This document shows, piece by piece, positions 1 through 10,600 of a stretch of 64,000 nt of DNA. Under the pieces are notes generated by a model, which worked only from the letters and a program-made list of their open reading frames with translations, searched no databases and had not been told where the DNA came from. Every line of letters begins with the position of its first letter. Position 1 is the stretch's first letter. Made by a program: the position numbers and the translations under genes. Source of the DNA: Meghimatium bilineatum (lineage: Eukaryota; Mollusca; Gastropoda; Stylommatophora; Philomycidae); NCBI GenBank assembly GCA_034231615.1, contig CM067317.1:50240282-50304281 (forward strand). The letters run 5' to 3'.

Positions 1-149
1 ATGTGGGACTTGTAACAGAAAGCACATTTTTGAAAATTCGATTGAATATTAACAGAATATGCCATGTTGTCTGGAATGGCCGATTATAAATCTCTATACA
101 TTCTTCATTAGAAACCTGAAGCAAAGCACAGGAAATTGATAATATATAC

Positions 150-430
150 GACACACTGCAGCAAAACTGAATGGCAACAGGCGAAACTTAGAACAGGGTA
201 ATGAGGTTTTGCTACCATTGGAAACAGTTAATAAATAAGACACGTAAATTTACGTATCAACCAACAGACATTTATCAATAACACATATAAATCGACGTAT
301 CAACCAAAAGACCTTTATTAATAACACAAATAAATCGACGTATCAACCAAAAGACCTTTATCAATAACACATTCACAACAAAATACGACGAGTAAGATCG
401 GCACTTTTGACGTTTACATTCAGATCGCTG
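150..430. repeat. Dispersed repeat E with internal 43-bp tandem (about 3 units, 250-378)
   Basis: The phrase 'ggcgaaacttagaacagg' followed by a 'gttttgct...ggaaacag' block recurs at about 48690-48750. Both copies run into 'aaggcctttatt'-type sequence and end near an 'acgagtaaga' motif. Inside this copy, 'acgtatcaaccaa' recurs at 252, 295 and 338, which fixes a 43-bp period. The family is unclassified. Related 'aaaggccttt..gtcgaaa' strings occur at about 3590 and 31590. Confidence 0.55.
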
Positions 431-879
431 CATATGTAGGATACAAGGTATTAGAAAGTATTAAACTACTCGAGCTTCTTCGCATTCATAATTATGTTAG
501 CCTCTCCCTGATTTTAACCAATATGTTTTCATACTTTTCAGTGCTGATTTTCATTCTGTACTTGCTGATAACTTTTCCCAACTTTGCTGTAAATGAACGT
601 TTGTAGTTTTTGTTCTGATCCAGAAATATAATATTCATATATTATATTTTTTATGTTCAATGTTCATTGATGGTATTTGTTTTCAATGGTGATAAATTTA
701 GTGTCTATTGTTTGCGTCTGTATCCATATGTCAATACAGTAGAATTCACACATTAATCAGTCTAATTTGTGGAAGTTTGTTAGATTCTTGTGAGTGTCAA
801 ACACCTGAAAACGTGTTAAATGCACCTGCTGGGAGTTAGCAACATACATATATAGAATACGTGTACATGTATGTATGTG

Positions 880-1200
880 TCTGTGCGTTCAAGCCCGTAG
901 ATAAAGGAGGAGGGGCGTTTAGGGTTTTGCTACTTCTCCCTAGAAAATCAGAAAATGGCTTGTAGTACAAGCAATTTAGCCTAAAGTTGGGTAAACATTC
1001 CCCCACACCCTTAAAGATTTTCTACAAAAAGTTCCAAAAAAAATAGAATGAAAAATAGGGAATACCACACGAAAATGGGAATAAAAAATAGGGAATATCA
1101 CACGAAAATGGAATACCACAAAAATAGGGAATACCACACGAAATTGAGAATACCACACAAAAGTGAGTTTTTAACTACCTTTTTAGGTAATTCCCCCCGC
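880..1200. repeat. Dispersed C-run repeat D with short internal tandem
   Basis: The order 'agcccgtagataa', G-rich stretch, 'agaaaa..gaaaatg', 'gggtaa', C-run, 'ccacacgaaa' recurs with variation at 19070-19290, 36840-36920, 37255-37350 and 58260-59610. Between 1045 and 1160 an 'aaaatagggaataccacacg' block is repeated about four times. No coding capacity is visible, and the class is unknown. Confidence 0.5.
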
Positions 1201-1356
1201 CTCCCCTTTACTGAAGATGTATATAGGGCATGTATGTGTGGCCTTCACCTAGCAGGCGGTCATTAAAACTACTAGCTGAGCAGTATGGACCAGTGAAAGA
1301 TATTTTAAAAAAATACCTTTGTTGTCTTCAAATTTTGATTTCTTTTATGAGCTTAC

Positions 1357-1531
1357 CTGCAAAACCAAACGGGCAGACACACTGGAAAATCTGAGTTAGG
1401 TGTACCGGGCGAAATAGAACTGTCTTGGAAAATATAAACGGTTGTTCCTCGCCCTCCTTGACAATGGACCGGCAAGTCTCGAAATTGGTACAAGGCTCAA
1501 CAAGGCAGAGGTTGTCGTCGAAAGGCAGGAC
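1357..1531 (-). CDS. Celsr: Celsr/Flamingo-like exon 3: start of first EGF-like domain
   Basis: This internal exon of 175 nt encodes residues 1336-1393 of the gene model plus one base. The acceptor is a T-rich tract ending cggcag|GTCCTG. The donor is GCAG|GTAAGCTC. The peptide begins VLPFDDNLCL, matching the very conserved VLPFDDN motif that opens the EGF1 region of CELSR proteins. Five of the six EGF cysteines are present (C1344, C1349, C1355, C1386, C1388), and the sixth must be in the next exon. The long loop between the third and fourth cysteines, including TVLFRPVH, is typical of CELSR EGF1 rather than a generic EGF. It enters in phase 0, exactly matching the end of exon 2, and leaves in phase 1. 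EGF repeats of this family lie between the cadherin stalk and the laminin-G domains outside the cell. Confidence is high for gene and boundaries. Confidence 0.93.
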
Positions 1532-2699
1532 CTGCCGAAAAAATAAACAATCATTCGTCAAGTTGAATTTTCCCTTTTTTCAGGAAGGGGGGTACATGAC
1601 TGACGTTCTATGTGACCTAACAAACAAGACGAACAGCCTGGCAGTTGAAGGTAAAATGCCACCTGATTCTTCAAGATCTCTGAAGTTTTCATTTAATAAA
1701 TTAGTATATTAGTAATACATTAATATATTCAAAGACATTATAATTCCTTTACAAAAATTATCACTTACAAAGTCTTCATATGGAAGAAAATCAATGTCAC
1801 ACATAAAAAAATAAACAATTACAAATCTAGTGAAGATGAAGCAAAGATATAAAGAATGTACTTAGATTAAACATATCTAATAAATAAAAACGATAAAGAA
1901 CAAGAATTATGTAATAGATCTTCTAATGCATTGATTCCCAAACTTCTCCCACTGACACCCCTCTCCCCCACCGTTTTGAACATTTTGCAAAGACTGAATG
2001 TCCCCCTTTCCCTGCCAACTATTGACGTAGTCATAAATAATTGTTCATTTAGTCAGTACAATATTTACAATACTCGTAAGGATATAATAAAATGAAATGT
2101 GGTTGTAAACAAAGAAGTATTTGTATCGATAGTCATTATTTCGTTTGTCATAAATATATATCTTTACACATGCTTATATTTTTTATCCAAAAGAAATCAT
2201 GTAAGGCATTAAATTCCCAAATTGCTTCGTGCCCCCCCCCCCCTGGTGGAGGTTTGGAAACCTCTGATCTAGGGAATATGAGTTTGTATAGTACAAGTAG
2301 ACACCAAAACATAGTTTAGTTATTTCCGTTGTCTATGTTTGTAAATTTCATGTTCATTATTTTATAATTTAAATATTAATTTATTTTAGGGTTATGGTTA
2401 TGGTTAAATAGTTGTGTTTTACATAACTACAACCATAAATAAATAAATATTTCCTCTGTAATTATATTCTGATGGCGGATTTTTCCTGAGCTTAAATAAC
2501 AATGCCACTCAATGTGGATGTAAGTAGTATGTAACGCCCTAAAGCTGGGCAATCCTCTACACCAATGTGGACATTGTCGTGACTATGGTCCAGTTAGGAA
2601 ACTGGAAACATGTTGCAGATAAAATTGTTGATCCCATCCCATCAGTCCACACAAATGTCTTCAGAAGTCATTCACATAGCAGAGATCATAAGATGCAGC

Positions 2700-2800
2700 T
2701 GTCAATGCAATAACCTTTCTCATTATTCCCCACTTACGACATGCATGGCAGGAGACCGTGTTATTGTTCCTTGCCCTCCCTCACCTCGCACTATCGGAAC
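2700..2800 (-). repeat. Partial SINE B copy
   Basis: The string 'cttacgacatgcatggcagg' and the following 'gttattgttccttgccctcc' match the end of the better preserved B copy at 44676-44950 ('cgtacgacatgcatggaagg'). The remainder of the element is not recognisable here. Confidence 0.5.
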
Positions 2801-3041
2801 TCGGAAAAAGAAAAACGAGCGGAAACCATAAAACAAGATGTCCATTAAATATATTATACACACACGCACGCGATCCGTATGGCTATTTGAAGATATGCAG
2901 TTATATGGCATATGGGTTGTGGTCAAAATTGGCTAACATTAATACCACCAAATGGTTGCCGATTTTGATATGACTGGATGCCTGCATACCCAATGCTGGA
3001 ACATGCCTTCTTCGTACATATATATACACATACACACGCAT

Positions 3042-3080
<39 letters not shown>

Positions 3081-3727
3081 CTTGCTCTGATTATGAGGCT
3101 TCTCATATTTTGAGAATATATATTCATGCCGAAGTGAGAGACAGTGGAACAGTTTCAAGTCGAGTAAACTTGGTCACGGTTCAAGACCAGGGTCAGTTCA
3201 TATACGATTACCAGGAATCATATCCGTTTTAAGATGCTGTATGTATCACATTCTTTCAGTATGTCTGTTTGCCCTGCGTCAATGTTGTACGATGTAGCCG
3301 CCATTTCTTCCTTTCTGTCAGATTGTCTAATAATTTCTCACAGATTGCCTGTGTTTCTGATAGTGTCATCTTTGATGTCTGGTGTTCATTGTTTAATGGG
3401 TCTGAATAGTTTTCACAGTCCTTGAACAATTTTTATTGACTTTCTGCTGATATGGCCAATCATCCTCTATGATCTTGTGATACTTAAAATGCAGATGATA
3501 TCCCTTTTGGACTTCCAGCATTTATGTCCCCATTAGCTCTGTGATGTGATCAGTGGCGATGCCGTCCGTCATGTGCTATGTTGTTTTCCTGATAAAGATC
3601 TTTTGGTCGAAATGCCGGTGTGTATGTTTCGTGTGTTTAGCAAAACTTATTACCTTTTTTTCAATTTTCACCTGTAGGGTTATGGTTGCCTACAGTGTTA
3701 TTGCGAAATAAATGTTATATAGATGTA

Positions 3728-4056
3728 GAAAGGTTCTAAGAATATCATGTGACAGAAAGACGAACCGATGCAGACGTCCGCAAAAGACCTGAGCATAGCA
3801 GAAGACTGTCAAAAACTATCAAAAAATGCAAGCTAACATATTTGGGACATATAATGAGACAAAATAGTTTAGAAAGATTATTCATGGGGGAAATCGCGTT
3901 CCAGGAAAGAGAACAAGAGGCTGCGATGGACACAGGATCACGAAGACCTTCTGAATATGATACTGGAAGAGGCTGGGCAGCTAGCACTGAACCGAGAGAC
4001 TTACAGGAGTGTGGCTGTGAGGACAACATTCTGTAAAGGACACGTCACATAGATAG
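3728..4056 (+). pseudogene. LINE 3' fragment with (GATA)n tail
   Basis: In one frame the conceptual product reads KKCKLTYLGHIMRQNSLERL, the Y/F-GH-[IV]-M-R motif found near the C-terminus of many LINE reverse transcriptase ORFs. Frame shifts break the ORF on either side ('RKVLRIS' lies upstream in another frame). The 3' end 'caacattctgtaaagga' followed by (atag)n is shared with 59850-60020, so this is a family. The string 'atagatgta' flanks it at 3719-3727 and 4057-4065, but the right copy overlaps the GATA tail, so this TSD is uncertain. It is a dead 5'-truncated insertion. Confidence 0.75.
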
Positions 4057-4125
4057 ATAGATGTAATATATTATCGATTATACAATTTAACATTGTGACA
4101 GCGGTGAATTAACAACGATCTTGAT

Positions 4126-5108
4126 CAATCAATCAATAAACCCATAACCCTTCAGGGTCGTAGGGGTACCACATTGGATGCTTCAGCACACAGAGTCCTC
4201 CAGCGAATTCTATCGTCAGCGATGCGGATGAGTGTGGAAATATCTAGCCCTGTCCATTCCTTGATGTTGTCTGTCCATGTCTTTATTTGTCCTCCTCTGC
4301 TTCTTCCACCCTCGACAGTTCCCTGCAGTATTGTTTTTGACAAGGAATCGTGCCTGCATACATGTCCGAACCATGCTAGTTTTCGTCGTTTCACTATTGA
4401 AAGCAATGGCTCCTGGACACCTGCACACATCTCTACTTTATTTCTTACGTACACATTGGTCTTATGTTCCCTATAGGAAATTCGTAGAATTCTTCTGTAG
4501 CATTTATACTCGAAAGCCTGTAATCTTCTCTCCATGTCCGCAGTGAGTGTCCAACTCTCACAACCATACAACACAACAGAAAGCACCAGCGACCTATACA
4601 GTTTGATTTTCACTCCAACACTGATGTTGCTTTTCCAAATCACAGTTAGCCTTGACAATGACGCTAAAGCCATCTCCAGCCTTATTTTTAGTTCTGCTTT
4701 GCATTTACCATCGCTGCATATACTGGATCCGAGGTATTTGAAGGTATTCACCTCTTCAAGCTTGTGTCCATTCATCATGATATTAGTCTGGTTTTCTGTG
4801 TCTCTGCTGTTTACCAAAATTTTGCTCTTATCTGAATTGATTTCCATTCCGTACTTGCTGGTAACTTTTTCTAACTTTGATGTTAATTCTTTCAATGATT
4901 GTTCTGACCCAGCTATAAGATCAATATCATCAGCGAAACGCAAGTTGCAAATAGGGCGACCTCCGATCGATATAGACGTGTTGTAGTCATGCAATGTTTC
5001 TTGTATGATGTGCTCTAAGTATATGTTAAAAAGTACTGGGGACATTACGCATCCCTGTCGAACTCCCACAGTTGTTTTGAAGAACTCTCCAATTGTATTG
5101 TGTGACAA
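4126..5108 (-). pseudogene. RTE-like LINE, 5'-truncated reverse transcriptase C-terminal half
   Basis: A minus-strand frame is open from 5108 to 4152 (318 codons). It covers the RT palm: VGVRQGCVMSPVLFNIYLE, then the catalytic box FADDIDL, KYLG, LYGCESWTL, and the C-terminal WFGHVCRHDSL motif. The N-terminal RT fingers and the endonuclease are missing. The element ends in a short (ATTG)n tail, seen on the plus strand as caatcaatcaat after 4125; tails of this kind are typical of RTE-clade elements. The 9-bp string gatcttgat flanks it at 4117-4125 and 5109-5117, a target-site duplication that also marks where the 5' truncation occurred. No internal stop is visible over 300 codons, which implies a fairly young insertion. 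It could not work alone. Confidence 0.88.
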
Positions 5109-5642
5109 GATCTTGATGCAGGACAGTGGAGATAGTGTGGTGGAGATCTATGATTGCCTACGTCAATCGGCATGGCACTTCATGATAACATAAAATTGAA
5201 TTGAGTTTGTCTAGGAGGACATGTCACAAGAAAACTGTTAAATGAAGTGTGTGACAAAATCCAGACCAAAGTATCTGTTGTTTGCATTTATATGGAGACG
5301 TTGTTTTGTTTCGTCCACTTCACGGAGTTTACTTAAAACTACACGTTTTTATTTTCGTTTATTTGGGGGACCATCTTATAGTTAAAATTTGGCAATGATT
5401 TTCCATATCGACGGTTTTCAGATCGCACAGTGCGGTAATAGTGAAAGTAACCTTCTATGTATGTCGGGAACGGGAGTCAAATGGCGTCACTTGAAAGTTG
5501 AACTGATGAGTCCACAGGACTAGATATTAGCGAGAGACTCGATTCTTCTCAAAGCATTGCACACCGCTGTGAGTTGAGGTTTTCTGAGTGTGAACACACA
5601 ATTTTGGAACCCCCCCCCCCTATTTTTCGCCCTCAATTAAAA

Positions 5643-5845
5643 AGAATTGGTAACATATCCTATTCAGGACATCGTCATTATTATTTTGGCTTTAGTGTTT
5701 TTCTAGGAAATATAAATATGTACGGCAGTTTGCCATTGTTTTCTGAGCCGTCCGGAATCATAATTGCCTGCTGCGTGATTCGAACTCGGTACCTTGGCCG
5801 TCACAGACGCTCTCTGTACAGGTCGCCACAGAACCGGACGCAAAA
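5643..5845 (-). mobile_element. SINE A, tRNA-headed
   Basis: Read on the minus strand, it has a tRNA-like head with a box-B-like segment (the complement of 'gattcgaactcgg' near 5778) preceded by 'gacggccaagg', then the shared body 'ggcaaact..', 'gaaaaacact' and the 3' end '..cctgaataggatatgtta'. The order is the same as in the TSD-bounded copy at 39698-39897. Confidence 0.75.
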
Positions 5846-6002
5846 AATAATACATGAGTTCTATTGTTTATATTCATGAGAATCAGAGGGAGCACAACAT
5901 AATCCGGTAATTAATTATCTAGACTATTCTAGACAAGCAAAAATACAACATCTTGGAACAAATACTTCATGCGTCTAGACTGCGCGAATCAGATCTCACG
6001 AC

Positions 6003-6446
6003 TTGTTTCTTTTCTTTTCGCTTTATGCCCCTTTGTGCCTTGCAGCGTCAGGGGTAGAACAGTTCGCTGGAGATGACTTTTTGTGTGCTTCTTATATGTT
6101 TGTTTTCGTTGACTTCTTTATTTCTGTAATAAATTGTTTGCATGGTCGGACCCTGGCTATGTAATCATTTTTCCTGTATAGTAATGCTTTTTTTTTAAAA
6201 GAGAAAGAAACTGAGTAGAGATAGTCTGGAAACATGTAAAAACCACTTGATCTGTTTTTTGATGTAATCCAGGATTGGAATTGTGCTTGTTAGCCTTTCT
6301 GATTTTGTATTGTTATTCCGAGGATTCTAGACAAGGCATCTCTGCTGTAACGAGTTTTCTTTTGGCTTCTGTTGTTAATATCCACGTTTGACTTTGGTAG
6401 CATAGTGATGGTATTATGACTGTTTTAAATAGTGCAGTTTTGGTGT
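6003..6446 (-). pseudogene. LINE family F, 5'-truncated 3' end with TSD
   Basis: The minus strand, across frameshifts, reads NTKTALFKTVIIPSLCYQSQ, TWI, KRKLVTAEM and later an 'acccctgacgctgcaaggca' 3' region. The same order of motifs and the same 3' region occur in the insertion at 46681-47166. The 9-bp string tctcacgac flanks it at 5994-6002 and 6447-6455. The tail is A-rich with interspersed G, seen as a T/C tract around 6003-6020 on the plus strand. It is a dead copy. Confidence 0.8.
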
Positions 6447-6864
6447 TCTCACGACAACATCACAAATATATGTAATAACGCTCTAACATTTATATAACAA
6501 CTAAATGAAATAACAGTGTATAACAAACATTTAAGAATTGCACAACTTCATAGGCTAAGAAGAAATAGAGAACATAAAATTAAAATTAAATAAACATTTC
6601 CAAAATTGCTGGAGATACTTTTTTTTCCAAATAACCCAGGTATGAACACGGCACTGACAGCTTAATCTCCAGTCAAATAATGACCTACTTCAGCTAGGAC
6701 TATTCTTGCCTGACAGAAGGTGCTAGCTATTCTACCATAATCAGACACCCATTTATCAAACAGGCCATAAGTGCCCTAGATTCAGCATGAGGTACCAAAT
6801 GTGGCGTACTGTCCCATATTGATACTGCACTGTTCAGGAACAAATTCTTTCAAAAAATTCTTTA

Positions 6865-7195
6865 AGAACCTTGAAATTGAAGTCTGAAAGTGTGGGTAAA
6901 AGACAGCCAATATTGTCCTTTTGGTACATTCTCAAACTCCTGCAGAATGTAGTCCATAGAATGGATTGCGTTGCCTCATGATTTACAGTGTATCTGTGTG
7001 CGCCTTTCCGTCTGACACATTCGACTACAGCATATCATTTTGGATCCCTTTGACTCTCCATGGAATGGGACTGCCAATCCCCCCCCCCGCCAAAAAACCC
7101 CCAAAAAACAACCAGGTAAGGGCAGTCAATAAAGAGGTGTTTCACTGTTTCGTTGGTGTGAGAGCAGTATCTACAAATGGGTAGTTGCTGGGTCT
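6865..7195 (-). mobile_element. SINE B1 copy
   Basis: On the plus strand it carries, in order, 'ctcaaactcctgcag', 'atgtagtcc', 'ttgcgttg', 'gcgcctttcc', 'ctgacacattcgac' and 'atgggactgccaatcc', the same landmarks as the reference copy at 44676-44950. A C-run and A-run at 7080-7110 interrupt it. The element is read on the minus strand because its tail is GAA-rich in that direction. Confidence 0.7.
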
Positions 7196-7884
7196 GATAC
7201 GGTTTAAATGGCTATTGACTCGTGCATGTTCTATTTGAAACTAAAAAATATAAGGGATTGATTTTTCCTGCAGAGTGTGTTTATGTTGTTGTTGTCATTG
7301 TCCTTTGGCGTGTCATTTCACTAAATAAATTTCTACCAGTCAGCCCATTTGCCATACTACAAGATAGTATGTTCCCATACTACAAGAATGAAGGATCACG
7401 GCCTGCCTCTCTAGTGCTTGTGACCAGTGCTCTAGTGCTTGTGTACATGTATCTCTGTGAACCTAACCTGAATGCCGAAAAGTAATGATTTTTAATGGAG
7501 ACTTCATGAGGGCAATTCACACGACCAGTTTCAGACAGAGGAAGACATTTGCATGTCATTCTTTGGGATGCAGATGTCTGCAACAAACAACCAAAAACCC
7601 CCATTAAGTAAATAAAACATAATAATTAATACTATGAGAAACAACAAGGATGAAGAAAAACTAGATGCGGAAAAACTAGTAAATAAAAGCAGGGGAAAAA
7701 CTATTCCCATTGCAATAAGTAAATATACTAATTTCCAAAATGATCTTTAGAAAAGAAGTGAAGATATTTTGAAGAAACCCGTCCTCTCGCAAACAAGGTA
7801 ATATCTGCAGTCCTGAACGATATCGCAGCAAAAAGTTATATATTCTTTTCACAATAATGTAGGCAGAGTGGAAACACGAAAACA

Positions 7885-7970
7885 ATAATCAATCAAGTGG
7901 CATGCCGAATAGTGCAGGCAGCCATGTTTAGCCACAACTTCCTGTCTCTTGTGATGTTAATACGTTGTTG
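7885..7970 (-). mobile_element. Short element with (ATTG)n tail
   Basis: 'aatcaatcaagtg.catgccgaat.g.g.aggc.g..atgttt.cccac' is shared with 23690-23775, where the tail is longer. On the minus strand the element ends in ATTG repeats, the tail type of the RTE-like LINE at 4126-5108. The 5' extent is not resolved. Confidence 0.55.
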
Positions 7971-8180
7971 ACATTCTCCCATGCTTTGGCAACTATGAGA
8001 AATAGACTGCAATATTACCCTGCTACGTAGAAACATAGCTACATAGAAACACCCTATAAGGAAATCGATGTTCAACTCCACTGCAGAGATCAGAGAAACA
8101 AGTGAAAACTGATCCCTGGGGATCGAAACAGTCAAACAAACATCAAAGAAAGTCGGTGACAAAATCAATACATTTCTTAC

Positions 8181-8545
8181 CTGAAGCGTGGATAAGTTAG
8201 CCAGTAGCGTCCTGTGCAGATAAATGACCTCTCTGATGTACTCAGGTGTGAAAAACACGTCCTTAGTTTGACCCTGCAGAATAACTGAGTCCTTTCTTAC
8301 AGAAACGCTGACATTGAGAACCTGTGTCGACACATCTACGTCGTCTTCTATATTGATAACAAAGATGTTGGACTGGTCTGTGCTGAAGATGTTAGCTAGC
8401 GCATCAATAAAGAATGTCAGAAGTGGTGATAGGAACGCTATTTGTGTCATCCTGTTGAGTCGAATAGTCACGGCGTTGTGCAACATTTCAATCGTAACCA
8501 GCCGTACCCACAGCCGGCAAGTTGCCTTGACTTCAGGACCGCCAT
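8181..8545 (-). CDS. Celsr: Celsr/Flamingo-like exon 2: membrane-proximal segment after the cadherin repeats
   Basis: This internal exon of 365 nt encodes residues 1214-1335. The acceptor is tttacacttttcag|ATGGCGG and the donor is CTTCAG|GTAAGAA. The last G of exon 1 plus the first two bases here make codon D1214, giving SVSDGG, which restores the SVSDG-type end of cadherin repeat 9 in CELSR. It then reads TIRLNRM, FLSPLLTFF, DVDVSTQVLNVSVS and IYLHRTLLANLSTLQ. These match, in order, the CELSR-specific segment (often called the flamingo box) between the last cadherin repeat and EGF1. It enters in phase 1 and leaves in phase 0. The 197-codon open frame continues past the donor into the intron by chance. 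Intron 1, just upstream in the gene, is 44 kb. Gene identity rests on this conserved order together with exons 1 and 3. Confidence 0.95.
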
Positions 8546-9589
8546 CTGAAAAGTGTAAAAGATTCAGTTTGAAAAAGCAAGCCCTACTTTGAAAATCAAA
8601 ATTATGATAACACTTAAAACAAGAGTCCTGAATATGAAATCACAGTAAAGTAAAGGAAGAACAATTAAAACAAGTTTTGAACCTGCACCATTCAGGTGAT
8701 ATAGTTTTCTTCCGCTGCGTTCGCATCCCTGATAACCAACATGGTTCGTGTGATTTCCACTGGGGAGCGTAAAGTATGTTGTACTGCCACTTTCATAGCG
8801 GAGTTGCGTTATTTTGCACTTTCCGACTCAGTCCATCCGTTTTCGACATGCTTTTAATTCGGGTAAGCATCCTTAGCCTCTACAGCCTTCCTATCATCTG
8901 TCGCCAAACGTTGAGTGCGTAATGACTCTACGCAGTGACAATTATTCCAGTGGCCTTGGACTTTACAGAACAAAACATGTACTTGGGTGGTAGTCTTTGA
9001 GGGGGCGGTAAAAAGGAATTTAGGCTTAGGTCGATTACGTCTATCTTGCACGAGGTGTTCCGCTGCCAGTGAACGTGTCTCGTGTAATTAGCCCCAATCT
9101 CCCTATGCCCATCGGGTAATGAACCTTTTATCATCTGTGAGCATTATTTAGTATAGGAAACATACAGTAGAGTTGGGCTCGGGTTCGTTTTCCCTCTTAG
9201 AAGAGGTATCACCGACATCGTGAACACGTCGAGGTGATATCAATTCGTCTCGCAACTTGAGTTAACACATTTTCCGAATTCGGCCAATACGTTCCATATA
9301 GAAGATTTCATTTTAGCCAAGACATCCAACGTTTCTATTCTCTAGACACTATGGATATTAACTGATATATCGAGACACAGAAAGATTTACTACAGGGTGA
9401 AGACGACGACATTGGATGTGATAACGTGTACATACAAAGAATGACAAGAATATTTCACATGATGATGAGAGTATATGTACGAGAACCAGCTCTCTCTCGT
9501 ATGCCTGGCCTACTACTGCCGATGTGGTTACAGACATCCACCGTTCAGTGGAGATGGAGTTTTAAACAATACTGAACGTATTAGTTTCA

Positions 9590-9740
9590 CCGCCAAAATC
9601 GGATGTGTTGGGTCATTGACGCAAATAAAATGGCTGTACAGCACATTTCCGCTCTGAGGACTACGTCCTGTTGTAAATCTAGTAGGAACATCCTGCTACA
9701 TAAGAAGTCAGATCGGAGTCTGAGAACACGAACGCAAACA
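9590..9740 (+). mobile_element. SINE B2 copy
   Basis: 'ggatgtgttgggtcattg', 'gcaaataaaatggc', 'cacatttccgctctg', 'tagtaggaacatcctgcta' and 'gtctgagaacacgaacgc' line up with 60805-60970, the clearest B2 copy. B2 shares its 3' half and GAA-type tail with B1 but has a different 5' part. Confidence 0.65.
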
Positions 9741-9818
9741 AAAAATGTGTGCAAGCTGTCTTCAGTAATTTTTTTAAATAAAAGAGGCTCTCCTATTTCA
9801 AACGACAGCACACTGTCT

Positions 9819-10088
9819 GTGTAGGGAGCTGCGAAGCGCAGTGGTTAGCGCACTTCGTATATGAGTGGTTCTGGGTTCATTCCTCAGTTGAGGTGGAAAT
9901 GTTTTTCAGACCGCAACGGCTCCCTGGTTGACCAGCCTTAATTGAGTACAGGATTAGTCCGGGAAGTAAAGACTGCGAGGGATAGGAGAAGGCTACCACC
10001 CTTATATAGCAGAGCCACTGAAATTAGAGATCGTTATCATCTCACACCCCTATGGTATTAATAAATGGTATGTGTTAACTTTAACTTT
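9819..10088 (+). mobile_element. SINE C, tRNA-headed, with TSD
   Basis: The head carries an A-box-like 'agcgcagtggttagcgcac' and a B-box-like 'gggttcattcc', as expected of a tRNA-derived RNA polymerase III promoter. The body contains 'gaaatgtttttcagac', 'ggattagtccg', 'gactgcgagggatagg' and 'attaataaatggtatg', ending in ttaactttaacttt. The string cacactgtct flanks it exactly at 9809-9818 and 10089-10098, which fixes the 270-bp length. Other copies lie at 23885-24147 and, inverted, at 40336-40585. Confidence 0.85.
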
Positions 10089-10327
10089 CACACTGTCTAT
10101 TGCGTGTACCTCGTATGGTATGTAAATATGTATCTTCAAACGAAAATCCCTAGCAATCCCTAAAAACATTTCACTCGTCAACAAGAAGTTACTGCAGTCT
10201 GGAACAAGCTACTTCTTGAATATATATGGCTTAACCATAGTGCCAAGAAGATCAAATAACACACACTTGAACTGAACCCATATGTTAATAATGTTCACCA
10301 TTAAATAGAGACAAATAAGCATTTATA

Positions 10328-10600
10328 CCTCTTCGGACGCTCTCAAACTCCTACAAATTATCAGGATGAAATCTAGACATCGGAATGCGTTGTGCCATAG
10401 TTAATAGCTTTGCTGCGATATCTGCGACTTTCGGTCTGACACATCCATTTCAGCGTGGCTTCTGTGTGTCACTTTGAATCTATATGGGATGGGACAACTA
10501 ACTCCATCCCATAATGAAGTCGCCTATTTCGACATGCATGGGAGGTAAATAGTGTTGCTATTCCATGTTCCCCTTTCGGACCTACTAAGACACTGATGAA
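10328..10600 (-). mobile_element. SINE B1 copy
   Basis: It is nearly full length, with 'gctctcaaactcctac', 'ggaatgcgttgtgccatag', 'gctgcgatatctgcgac', 'ctgacacatcc', 'tatatgggatgggacaac' and 'cgacatgcatgggaggtaa' in the order of the reference copy. Confidence 0.78.

Larger units (their letters stand above)
1..1356 (-). other. Celsr: Intron 3 of the Celsr-like gene (partial, 5' part)
   Basis: The intron starts directly after exon 3 with donor CAG|GTAAGCTC read on the minus strand and runs off the window. It contains a 43-bp unit repeated about three times, a dispersed repeat shared with 48680-48970, and a C-run-type repeat near 880-1200. I see no further coding exon here: no EGF-like cysteine pattern appears in any minus-strand frame, so the next exon lies beyond position 1. 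Confidence 0.8.
1532..8180 (-). other. Celsr: Intron 2 of the Celsr-like gene (6,649 bp)
   Basis: The donor after exon 2 is TTCAG|GTAAGAAAT and the acceptor before exon 3 is cggcag|G. It holds a (GATA)-tailed LINE, an RTE-like LINE, SINE A, LINE F and SINE B, listed separately. The stretches 1700-2500, 2830-3700 and 7200-7880 carry only AT-rich sequence, a (GA)n tract at about 3046-3075 and poly-C runs. No additional exon is recognisable. Confidence 0.85.

Noticed and set aside
7893-8486. A 197-codon protein starting at the Met at 8486
   Set aside because: The Met is internal to Celsr exon 2. The exon begins at 8545 and the frame beyond 8181 is intron sequence read through.
9827-9900. A tRNA gene, suggested by A- and B-box-like motifs
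   Set aside because: The boxes belong to the head of SINE C, which is bounded by a TSD. No acceptor-stem pairing is visible, and the same head recurs in other copies.
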